A DNA stretch of 64,000 nucleotides from Collimonas arenae. GTDB taxonomy: Bacteria > Pseudomonadota > Gammaproteobacteria > Burkholderiales > Burkholderiaceae_D. The position numbers and the translations under genes were made by a program. This document shows positions 1 to 7,941 of this stretch, piece by piece. The notes beneath the pieces were generated by a model. The model did no database searches. It was not told the origin of the DNA and worked only from the letters and a program-made list of their open reading frames with translations. Position 1 is the stretch's first letter, and the number at the start of each line of letters is the position of its first letter. The stretch spans positions 2,046,001 to 2,110,000 of the forward strand of contig NZ_CP009962.1 of NCBI RefSeq assembly GCF_000786695.1. The letters run 5' to 3'.

Positions 1-3000
1 CGCCTCAGACTGCCGGAGTTTTTGCGGCATGACGCCATGGCTTTCTGTCTGCATCCGTCGCTGTTCGATGGCGCGCTGCGCACCTGCCTGGCCATCGGTT
101 CAGAGTCATTGGATGCAACGGTGCCGCTGGTGCCGTTTGCGCTGGGCGAACTGGAGATCCGGCACCCGCTCACCGAGGAATGCTATGCATACGCGACCGC
201 AGTGCCCGATGCCGAAATGCAGGCCAATTTGCAGCCCGATCTGCACAGCGGCCTGCGTAAATACAACATCGCCGTTACCGATTGCGATGGGCGTGTGCTG
301 ATCAAGCTTTGGAACTTCTCCGCTCGTCAGTTAACCAAGGCAGAGCCGCAAGCCTTGCGTACTTTGCAGTACTACGGCTATGACTGGCTGGAGACCCCCG
401 CACTGCCTGCACTAGCGTCAGCGCTCTCAGACCGCACTGTTTTGGTGATCGCAGACGATACGTCGCTGGCCGAAACATTGGCACTTCGCTTTGCATCATC
501 CGTCAATGTCGTGCTGGCGCAGTCCGGCGCTGCATTTTCCAGGCTGGGCGAGCGGCGCTATTGCTTCGATCCGGCCAATCCTCACTCCTATACGGAACTG
601 CTGACCCATCTGGCCAGTCAGGATCTGCGGCCGTCGCATATTACCCATTACTTGCAAGATGTGCAGGACTTCACTACGGCGGTCGATCATGACGACGTGC
701 AGAGCCTGCGTCGCGGGATGTTGTCGATGCGTCACCTGTTCAATGCACTTGAACAGACGATGCCCGGCCAGAGCATACGTTGCGCCTATGTATTCGAGGC
801 CGCACGCGAAGCGATCCAGCCGCAGCACGATGCGATCTCCGGCTATGCCAGATCGTTGCTGACCATTAATCATCGCTTCGAATTGTTCACGGTCCGGGCC
901 GAGCGCTCTAAAACGGCTGAACTTGCCGCCATGTTGCAGAATGAATTTGAGGCATCCGGGACGCTTGCCGGTCTTGAAATAGCTCTCTGGAACGGGCGCC
1001 GTTACCTGCGCAGCCTGGCGCCTCTCGATCCATCCGGCATGTCGCAGAATGCGCTTCCGCTCAAGTCGCGCGGCGTGTATCTGATCACCGGCGGCGCCGG
1101 CAAGCTTGGCCTGGTGCTGGCTCGTTACCTGGCTACGCACTACCAGGCAAGATTAATACTGAGCGGACGCAGCGAGCGGCTGCACGACGAAGCACTGGCG
1201 CAGATCGAGGCGCTGCGCGCCGCAGGCGCCGATGTGCATTACCACTGCTCCGATATCGCCCAAGCCGGGCAGGCCGATGCTTTGCTTGCTGTCGCCAAAC
1301 AGGTCTATGGCCGGCTCGATGGCATCCTGCATTGCGCGGGGGTGGCCAGCGATAAGCTGATAACGGAGTTGGATGAGGTTGCCTTTGCCGAATTGCTGGC
1401 GCCGAAGATCGACGGCCTGCTGGCGCTGGACCGCGCTACCCGGAGTGAGCCGCTGGATTTTTTCGTCAATTTCTCTTCGGTCTCTGCGATGCTGGGCGAC
1501 CTGGGTTCCGGCGCTTATGCCGTAGCCAATCGCTTCATGGATAGCTACGCCGTATGGCGCGACGCGCTGTGCAAGCAAGGTCAGTGCTTTGGCAAGAGTC
1601 TCTCGATCGGCTGGCCTTTGTGGGCGACCGGGGGCATGAAGATTTCGGCTGAGGATGCATCGCTATTCAGCTTCTCGGGAATGTCAGCACTTACTGAGGC
1701 CGAAGGTATCGAAGCCTTTGAACGTCTGTTGCGTGGAGATATGCAGCAGGTACTGCTAGCCGTGGGTGACGCAGCAAAAATCGGGCGTGCGCTGCGCGTG
1801 CACGTCGAACAGGCGCCAGCCAGTGTTCAGGCGACGCCGCGCGCGCTGCCGTTTAAGACGGTTTCGGCGGCGCGTACGACCAGTGACAGTAACATGACGG
1901 CCTTGCCTTCCGGCGCATCCTCCGATGGACTATCAGATCAACAGCGCCGCGCCGAGCACTATCTCAAGGAACGACTGGGGATTGTGGTGAAAGTGGCGGC
2001 TAGCGATATCGGTGGGCATACCACCTTCGAGCAGCTCGGCATGGATTCTGTGATGTTGATGGAGTTGCGCAATAGCCTGACTCAGGATTTCCCCGGCCTG
2101 CCTAAAACCGCGCTGTTTGAATACGACACGCCGGCTCGTCTGGCGCAATATCTGATGCAGCAGCACCTCGACGCCTTGCGGACCTGTCTGGGGGAATCAG
2201 CGCCGGCGGCGGCCGATAAAAAAATGGCCGATCCGGTCGTGGGCGCACTAGTCTCAACTGCCCCGGTTACTACGATCGTCACCAGGTCGACGCCTGCTTC
2301 GCTACCGGTTTCTGGCAAGCGCCGTTCCACGGCAGCTGGCGTAGCGCCTGCCGCGGACGATGCGGTCGCTATCATCGGCCTGGCGGGTCAGTTCCCGCAG
2401 GCGGCCGACCTGGGCGAATTCTGGAGCAACCTGCAACAGGCCAAAGACTGCTTGTCGCCGATTCCAGAGGATCGCTGGCAGACGACCGGCCAGCGCGATG
2501 CGCGTCATGGTTATTGCAACATGGGGGGCTTCCTGAGCGACGCGAACCGTTTCGATCCCGCATTTTTCAGGATGTCGCAGACCGAGGCGGCAAAGACCGA
2601 CCCGCAATTGAGAGTGTTGTTGCGCGCCGCATGGCATGCCATCGAGGATGCCGCCTACACCCCGGAGGCGTTATTACCGGAGCGTGTCGGCGTTTATGTC
2701 GGCGCCATGAACGAAGACTTCACCTGGATCATGTCGGAGTTGTACACCCGCACCGGAGAGTACCAGGGGCCGGGTTCGGTGGTCAGTGAACTGGCCAATC
2801 GGATTTCTTTCCTGATGAACTTCCGCGGCCCCAGCCTGACCGTGTCTACGGCATGTTCGTCTTCGCTCACGGCAGTCCACATGGCCCGGAAATCGATTCT
2901 GGGCGGCGAGTGCGATATCGCGCTGGCCGGTGGCGTCAACCTGAGCCTGCATCCCAGCAAGTATCTCATGCTGAAGGATATGAAGGTACTGTCGCCGGAT

Positions 3001-5166
3001 GGCCAGGAGCGCACCTTCGATGAGTCAGCCAACGGCCTGGTGCCGAGCGAAGGCGTGGGAATGGTGCTGCTCAAGCGCTTGAGCAGCGCATTGGCGGACG
3101 GCGACCAGATCTACGGTGTGATCCGAGGCTCCAGCATCAGCCATGCCGGCACCGGCGCCGGCCAATACCTGCCTAATCTCAAGGTGCTTGAGGAAACGGC
3201 CATGCGCAGCCTGCGCGAATCCGGCCTGCGTGCCGAGGATTTGTCTTACATCGAGAGCCACGGCACCGGTACCGAACTGGGTGATCCGATCGAACTCAAG
3301 GCGCTGGCCAATGCGCTGCGGCAGTCTACTTCGGCGGAACGGTTCTGTGCGATAGGCACCAAGGCCAATCTCGGTCACATGGAAGCTGCCTCGGGCATCT
3401 GCTCGCTGATCAAGGTGTTGTTGAGCATGAAACATGGACGTTTGTCGCCGTGCGCAAAGTTGACTTCGGTGAATTCGTCGTTCGAACACGAGTTCTCGCC
3501 ATTTCACTTTCCGCTCGAGCCGCAGCTATGGAATGTAAACCAGCGAGGAACGCGCGCGGCCGGTATCAATTCCTTCGGGATGGGGGGATCGAACGTGTTC
3601 GTGGTGCTCGAATCCCAGGATCCGGCTGCATCCAGGCAAAACCCGGCGACCGGTCAGGCCGAGCCGTCGATCATCGTACTGTCGGCAAAAAGCGAAGGCC
3701 GCTTACGGGCTTATGCAAGCGCATTGCTGGCTTTCCTGACACATAGTGATCGTGAAACATGGTCGGCTGCGGACTTTGCCGATCTGGCGTATTCGAGTCA
3801 GATCGGAAGGACAACGTTCGAGTATCGCCTGGCAATCGTCGCCACCGACCGTCTGGAATTCATCGCCAAGGCAGGCAAGTACTTGCAATCCGGTCCTGTC
3901 GCGGCGCTCGGTATCTTTGCCGACGGCGGCCGCTCGCAGGAGGAGTTGCCGGATCTTCTGGCGGGGAATGCCGGACAGGAATTCATCGATGCACTGCTGC
4001 AAGCGCGGCAGTGGAACAAATTAGCCTCGATCTGGGCGCGTGGATGCGCTATTGACTGGTCGCGCTTGCACGTCAATGCGAACCGGCGGCGGGTGTCCTT
4101 CCCGGCGTATCCATTCGAAACGTTCAGCTGCGATTTGCGCGACGCGGTCGGAGTCGCCGGGGCGCACGGGAGACGTCAGGTTACACCGGGAAGCGATACT
4201 TCCGCCTCGTCTTCAACTGAATTGGATGCGCCGCGCCAAAACGCTTTGACCGAAGACGAACCACAAGGAAGCCAAGAGTGGTTCAGTCTGGAGTCCACTC
4301 CGAATCAGGTATCGCAAGAGGCTGACGGCAGCGCCGACGAGGGCGACGAAATGGCCAGGCAGTACTGGATCGGTCATCTGCAAGACATCGCCGAAACCAG
4401 TTTCCTGCTCGCGCCGGCACTATTCGAGTATGCCGGACAGGATGCAACCGACGAACTGCCGGCGCACTCCGTCTCGAGTTCGCTAGGATGCGAGCTGACC
4501 CAATCCCTGCAACGTTGCACTCAATTGCATCGGATTGAAGTGGAGACGCTGATCGCGGCGGCCTGGGCCATCCTGATCAACCGCTACACCAAGGTGCGTT
4601 GCTCGCAATTCGGCATCTTGAAGGAATTCGCACCTGTACCGAGCGCAGTCATCGAGTCCGATGCCGGCAGCCATCAGCAGTTGCACAATTTTGTGCCGGT
4701 CCGGATTTGCACGGCCGGCCGGGAAAAAATTGCGGGCTGGTTGACAGGTTTGCAGCGCAATCTGAATCGCAAGCGTGTTTATGCCCATGTGCCGATCCAT
4801 CGGATTGAAAGCTGGATCGGCGTCGAGAACCTGTTCGATAACGCGATTGTCTTCGAGAAGAGCTACGGGCCGCAGGCCGATGCGGTCGAGGTTGCAACAG
4901 TTGCCGCAGAAAGTACAGCGCAATTGCCGGCCTGCGTCGCCATGAAGTTGACGGTAAACATCTACAGCGACGGGCTGGATCTTAATCTGACTTATCGCTC
5001 GGCAAAAGCGGAAGGCGAAAAGCTGAGCACGCTGCTCGATCATTTTCAGGTGTTGCTGGAAGGTCTTGCCGCCAATCCGGAAAAGACCCCGGCAGCCCTG
5101 ACCATGCGCACCAAGCGCGAGAGCCGGGAAACTTTCTGGAACACCCTGGATAAGGTGAATCTATGA
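1..5166 (+). CDS. Modular polyketide synthase, C-terminal part: DH-KR-ACP-KS-partial C (5' end outside window)
   Basis: The frame is open to the window edge, so the true start lies upstream. Residues are counted from a TTG at 22. In order: the end of a dehydratase domain with the HPxLxDGAL motif near residue 12; a ketoreductase near 351-550 with TGGAGKLG and an intact Ser/Tyr/Asn set (SSVSAM, GAYAVANRF); an ACP near 650-715 with the carrier serine in GMDSVML; a ketosynthase near 780-1200 with Cys945 in TACSSS, His1080 in SHGTGT and His1119 in NLGHMEA; the usual post-KS linker; and, from about residue 1443, a stretch resembling only the second half of an NRPS condensation domain, without HHxxxDG. 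No acyltransferase domain follows the KS, which fits a trans-AT PKS. The stop overlaps the next start (ATGA). The final KS has no ACP in cis, so it may extend onto the free-standing ACP encoded downstream. Domain calls are firm; product and substrate are unknown. Confidence 0.93.
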   Translation, partial: RLRLPEFLRHDAMAFCLHPSLFDGALRTCLAIGSESLDATVPLVPFALGELEIRHPLTEECYAYATAVPDAEMQANLQPDLHSGLRKYNIAVTDCDGRVLIKLWNFSARQLTKAEPQALRTLQYYGYDWLETPALPALASALSDRTVLVIADDTSLAETLALRFASSVNVVLAQSGAAFSRLGERRYCFDPANPHSYTELLTHLASQDLRPSHITHYLQDVQDFTTAVDHDDVQSLRRGMLSMRHLFNALEQTMPGQSIRCAYVFEAAREAIQPQHDAISGYARSLLTINHRFELFTVRAERSKTAELAAMLQNEFEASGTLAGLEIALWNGRRYLRSLAPLDPSGMSQNALPLKSRGVYLITGGAGKLGLVLARYLATHYQARLILSGRSERLHDEALAQIEALRAAGADVHYHCSDIAQAGQADALLAVAKQVYGRLDGILHCAGVASDKLITELDEVAFAELLAPKIDGLLALDRATRSEPLDFFVNFSSVSAMLGDLGSGAYAVANRFMDSYAVWRDALCKQGQCFGKSLSIGWPLWATGGMKISAEDASLFSFSGMSALTEAEGIEAFERLLRGDMQQVLLAVGDAAKIGRALRVHVEQAPASVQATPRALPFKTVSAARTTSDSNMTALPSGASSDGLSDQQRRAEHYLKERLGIVVKVAASDIGGHTTFEQLGMDSVMLMELRNSLTQDFPGLPKTALFEYDTPARLAQYLMQQHLDALRTCLGESAPAAADKKMADPVVGALVSTAPVTTIVTRSTPASLPVSGKRRSTAAGVAPAADDAVAIIGLAGQFPQAADLGEFWSNLQQAKDCLSPIPEDRWQTTGQRDARHGYCNMGGFLSDANRFDPAFFRMSQTEAAKTDPQLRVLLRAAWHAIEDAAYTPEALLPERVGVYVGAMNEDFTWIMSELYTRTGEYQGPGSVVSELANRISFLMNFRGPSLTVSTACSSSLTAVHMARKSILGGECDIALAGGVNLSLHPSKYLMLKDMKVLSPDGQERTFDESANGLVPSEGVGMVLLKRLSSALADGDQIYGVIRGSSISHAGTGAGQYLPNLKVLEETAMRSLRESGLRAEDLSYIESHGTGTELGDPIELKALANALRQSTSAERFCAIGTKANLGHMEAASGICSLIKVLLSMKHGRLSPCAKLTSVNSSFEHEFSPFHFPLEPQLWNVNQRGTRAAGINSFGMGGSNVFVVLESQDPAASRQNPATGQAEPSIIVLSAKSEGRLRAYASALLAFLTHSDRETWSAADFADLAYSSQIGRTTFEYRLAIVATDRLEFIAKAGKYLQSGPVAALGIFADGGRSQEELPDLLAGNAGQEFIDALLQARQWNKLASIWARGCAIDWSRLHVNANRRRVSFPAYPFETFSCDLRDAVGVAGAHGRRQVTPGSDTSASSSTELDAPRQNALTEDEPQGSQEWFSLESTPNQVSQEADGSADEGDEMARQYWIGHLQDIAETSFLLAPALFEYAGQDATDELPAHSVSSSLGCELTQSLQRCTQLHRIEVETLIAAAWAILINRYTKVRCSQFGILKEFAPVPSAVIESDAGSHQQLHNFVPVRICTAGREKIAGWLTGLQRNLNRKRVYAHVPIHRIESWIGVENLFDNAIVFEKSYGPQADAVEVATVAAESTAQLPACVAMKLTVNIYSDGLDLNLTYRSAKAEGEKLSTLLDHFQVLLEGLAANPEKTPAALTMRTKRESRETFWNTLDKVNL

Positions 5167-6191
5167 ATAGGAATGGAATGCAAGTGTTCATGACGGGAGC
5201 CAACGGTTTCGTCGGTCTCAATATTGTCTCCGCGCTGATGGCGGCCGGACATCGCGTCACTGCGTTTGTCCGGCCTGGATCAAACGTTTCTTATCTGGAG
5301 TCATTCGGTGTCGATGGTGTTGGCAGCGTCAATATCGTGCGCGGCGAGTTGAGCGATCTCAGCGCCGTGGCGAAAGCGATGAGCGGAGCGCAAGGAGTGA
5401 TCCACACCGCCGGCAACACCAGTTGCAACAAGCGCGACTGGCCGCTGCTGCAAGAGGTCAATGTGCAAGGCACGCGCAACGTGGTCCAGGCCGCGATCGC
5501 AAACCGCATCCCGCGGATTGTGTATACCAGCACGACTTCAACCATCGGCGCCTTCAAGGATCAAGCGCATGTTGCGAATGAAGACGTGGTGCTGAAGGGT
5601 TTTCGAGCGCGCAGCCCTTACGGGATCAGCAAGCAGAGAGCCGAACGGGCTGTGCTCGATGCGCAGAAGCATGGTGTGCAATGCGTCATCCTCAATCCTG
5701 CAGAAGTGCTGGGCGCTTTTGATTACTCGATGCAATGGGGGCGGATGGTACTGGCTGTACATCACAACCAGGTGCCCTTCATGCCGCCCGGCGGCGGCAC
5801 TTTCTGCAGCGCCGCTGAAGTCGGACGGGCCCATGTGAGCGCATTGACGCAGGGACGTTCCGGCGAACGCTACATTCTCGGCGGCGATAACGTCAGCTAC
5901 GAGCATTTCCTGGCGGTCATCGCCAAGGTTTTGGGGCAGGTTTTCGACAAGCCGAACGTCAACTACGGCTGGCTGTATGTCAAATCGGTTCTGCAAGAGA
6001 AGTTTCCGTCGTTATTGCCCGGCAAGCCCATCGTCGAACCGTACCGGATGCGGGTTTTCAGCGGCACGTATTACTTTGACAGCGCCAAGGCCGAGCGTGA
6101 GTTGTCTTATCGGCCGGTTTCACTCGAACAGATGCTGCATGACTGTGTGCAGTGGTACCAACGTCATGGCTTCATCAGTAGCCGTGATTAA
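5163..6191 (+). CDS. Extended SDR, NAD-dependent epimerase/dehydratase family; candidate CerR-like ketone reductase
   Basis: A 342-residue cytosolic oxidoreductase with the N-terminal Rossmann motif TGANGFVG at residues 11-18 and the catalytic Tyr153-x3-Lys157 in SPYGISK; a Ser/Thr-rich stretch near residue 121 supplies the third catalytic residue. Its length fits extended SDRs. It starts inside the PKS stop (ATGA), so translation is probably coupled. The next genes encode an alpha-oxoamine synthase and an ACP. That trio matches the gene content of bacterial sphingolipid loci, where an SDR of this class (CerR) reduces the keto group left by serine palmitoyltransferase. By analogy it may reduce the alpha-amino ketone here. 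It could instead be a sugar-nucleotide-type epimerase or a polyketide ketoreductase. Family is certain; substrate is inference. Confidence 0.85.
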   Translation: MNRNGMQVFMTGANGFVGLNIVSALMAAGHRVTAFVRPGSNVSYLESFGVDGVGSVNIVRGELSDLSAVAKAMSGAQGVIHTAGNTSCNKRDWPLLQEVNVQGTRNVVQAAIANRIPRIVYTSTTSTIGAFKDQAHVANEDVVLKGFRARSPYGISKQRAERAVLDAQKHGVQCVILNPAEVLGAFDYSMQWGRMVLAVHHNQVPFMPPGGGTFCSAAEVGRAHVSALTQGRSGERYILGGDNVSYEHFLAVIAKVLGQVFDKPNVNYGWLYVKSVLQEKFPSLLPGKPIVEPYRMRVFSGTYYFDSAKAERELSYRPVSLEQMLHDCVQWYQRHGFISSRD

Positions 6192-6229
6192 TTGAAAATT
6201 ACCAACATCATTGAACCAGGGGAGACACT

Positions 6230-7501
6230 ATGGATTCCAGAGCGCTAATCGAACTCGAACGGCAGCCATTCAAACAACGGCTGGCCCAGCAGTATTCGGT
6301 TTATTTAAATGAAGTGGGGCAGGGCATGATGTCCGGCCGGGAGGGCTTCGGCCCGGTCGATCGCCGGATGAAATACAAGGACTTGCACAGCGAAGTTTTT
6401 CACGACGTACTTATCTTCGGTTCCAATAGCTATCTCGGTTTGTCGAACGATCCCTATGTGAAGCGCAAAGTGACGGAGGCGGTCGAGCAATACGGCATCG
6501 GCTCGGGCGGCTCACCAGCCTTCTCCGGCTACACCAAACAACACAAGGATCTCGAAAAGAGACTGGCCAGGCTGGCTGATCACGAGGATGCCGTGCTGCT
6601 TCCGGGCGGCTACATGGCAAACCTGTGCTGGGTCAACGGCCTGATGAATCGTAACGATGTCATCGTCTACGACAAGAACAGCCATGCCAGCGTCATCAAT
6701 GCGATCAAAATGACGAGTGTGCCGTTTTATACATTCGATCCCGAGAAACTCGATGAATTCGAGACGCTGCTGAAGCGGATCAAACAGCGCTCGAAGGCGG
6801 ACGTGCAGATTTTCTCGACGGTTGAAGGGGTGCGTTCGATCGACGGATCGATCATCGAACTGAAACGCTATATCGAGATCTGCAAAGCCCATGATGTTAT
6901 CACCATCCTGGATGACGCTCACGGGCTGGGCACCGTCGGCAAGTACGGTCGCGGCACCCTGGAGCACCTGGATCTGCTGGGCCAGGTCGACCTGCGCATG
7001 TCCACCTGCAGCAAGGCGATCGGCGCGCAAGGCGCCTTCGTCTCCGGCAGCAAGGAACTGATCTTCTTGCTGCGGAATTTCTCCTATCCTTATTTGTTCA
7101 CCTCGGCAATGGCGCAGCCGACCATCGCGGCAATTTCGGCTGCGCTGGATATCTTGGAAAGCGAGCCGGAACGCATCGAGATGCTGCATAAGAACGTGCG
7201 CTACATGCAGGATCAACTGGAAGCGGCGGGACTTCGCATCATCCGCGGCGAGTCAGGAATTATTCCGGTGTTCTTCGAGGAGGATGGCGTGGTGCGCAAG
7301 ATCAATCGCGCCTTGTACCAGCGCGGACTGTTCGCCAACATCATGGAATACCCGATGGTGCCGCCTGGACTGGAGCGGTTGCGACTGTCGGTGATGGCGA
7401 CCCACACACGCGAGGAAATCGACACAGCCGTATCGCTGATTGTGGAAACCGCATGTGAATTTGGCGCTTTGCAAAATGAAACTACTCTGGAGAATGCATG
7501 A
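6230..7501 (+). CDS. PLP-dependent alpha-oxoamine synthase (AONS / serine palmitoyltransferase-like)
   Basis: A 423-residue fold-type I PLP enzyme. Enzymes of this family condense an acyl thioester with an amino acid and release CO2, giving an alpha-amino ketone. Visible landmarks are the PLP-stacking His152 in KNSHAS, the PLP-contacting Asp228 and His231 in DDAHGLGTVG, and the Schiff-base Lys262 in STCSKAIG. The glycine-rich GSGGSPAFSGYT stretch near residue 92 is typical of the family. A GGGGAG ribosome site precedes the ATG at 6230. The gene sits between an SDR and an ACP, and its stop overlaps the ACP start. Biotin synthesis (BioF) and 2-amino-3-ketobutyrate ligase (Kbl) are less likely because no biotin or threonine genes are nearby. 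The best reading is a serine palmitoyltransferase-like enzyme that uses an ACP-bound polyketide acyl chain. Amino acid choice cannot be read from the sequence. Confidence 0.88.
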   Translation: MDSRALIELERQPFKQRLAQQYSVYLNEVGQGMMSGREGFGPVDRRMKYKDLHSEVFHDVLIFGSNSYLGLSNDPYVKRKVTEAVEQYGIGSGGSPAFSGYTKQHKDLEKRLARLADHEDAVLLPGGYMANLCWVNGLMNRNDVIVYDKNSHASVINAIKMTSVPFYTFDPEKLDEFETLLKRIKQRSKADVQIFSTVEGVRSIDGSIIELKRYIEICKAHDVITILDDAHGLGTVGKYGRGTLEHLDLLGQVDLRMSTCSKAIGAQGAFVSGSKELIFLLRNFSYPYLFTSAMAQPTIAAISAALDILESEPERIEMLHKNVRYMQDQLEAAGLRIIRGESGIIPVFFEEDGVVRKINRALYQRGLFANIMEYPMVPPGLERLRLSVMATHTREEIDTAVSLIVETACEFGALQNETTLENA

Positions 7502-7770
7502 TGAGCAAGAAAGAAGTGATGTTGGAAACGGTGCTGGATGTCATCAACAACATAAAAAAAACCGGATTTACACGAGACTCGGTAGAGCAGGACTTCTATC
7601 TTGGCGGGGATCTAGGCGTCGATTCGAAGGAGATGCTTGAAATCTGGTACGAGCTCGAGCAGCGTTTGAATATCCGTGTGCAGGACGCGGAAAAACGCGA
7701 TCTGTACACCCTGGATGACGTCATCAATCTTCTGGAAAGCAAACTCGTCCCGGTAGCGGCGACCTTGTGA
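7498..7770 (+). CDS. Free-standing acyl carrier protein
   Basis: A 90-residue acidic carrier protein with the 4'-phosphopantetheine serine at position 43 in LGVDSKEM. The start overlaps the stop of the oxoamine synthase gene (ATGATGA; a start at 7501 is equally possible). It most likely carries the acyl chain used by the oxoamine synthase, or receives a chain from the last KS of the PKS, which has no ACP of its own. A dedicated ACP next to serine palmitoyltransferase is known from bacterial sphingolipid loci. The Sfp-type enzyme at the end of the operon is the obvious candidate to add its prosthetic group. Confidence 0.9.
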   Translation: MMSKKEVMLETVLDVINNIKKTGFTRDSVEQDFYLGGDLGVDSKEMLEIWYELEQRLNIRVQDAEKRDLYTLDDVINLLESKLVPVAATL

Positions 7771-7890
7771 TGTGAGGTGATGTGAGGTGAGGCGGTGCAG
7801 GCGGCGTTTTACCAGACGCCGCCTGCCTGCGGCTGCAGCAGGCCATTGTGGCAATCCACTACGGCAATCCACTACGGCAATCCTGCGCCG
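7768..7890 (+). repeat. Intra-operon spacer with two tandem repeats and two GC-rich hairpins
   Basis: The 171-base spacer between the ACP and AT-AT genes contains a 10-base unit TGATGTGAGG twice in tandem (about 7768-7787), an 11-bp perfect inverted repeat (7797-7807 with 7816-7826, loop of 8), a second 6-bp inverted repeat (7825-7830 with 7838-7843), and a 13-base unit GCAATCCACTACG in two full copies and one partial copy from 7851. No T-run follows either hairpin, so simple Rho-independent termination is unlikely. An mRNA-processing or stability element separating early from late genes is possible. Confidence 0.6.
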
Positions 7891-7941
7891 CCATCCAATG
7901 CGGCGGACGCCATCTAAAAATCAAAACATGAGAGTGACGGC

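Noticed and set aside
5163..7501. Biotin synthesis (BioF) or threonine breakdown (Kbl with Tdh) as the role of the oxoamine synthase and SDR
   Set aside because: No bioA, bioB, bioD or tdh-like gene is near, the SDR is of the extended epimerase type and the genes overlap with PKS and ACP genes.
7851..7883. Possible CRISPR-like array from repeated 13-base units
   Set aside because: Units are directly adjacent with no spacers and only two full copies; it is a tandem repeat.
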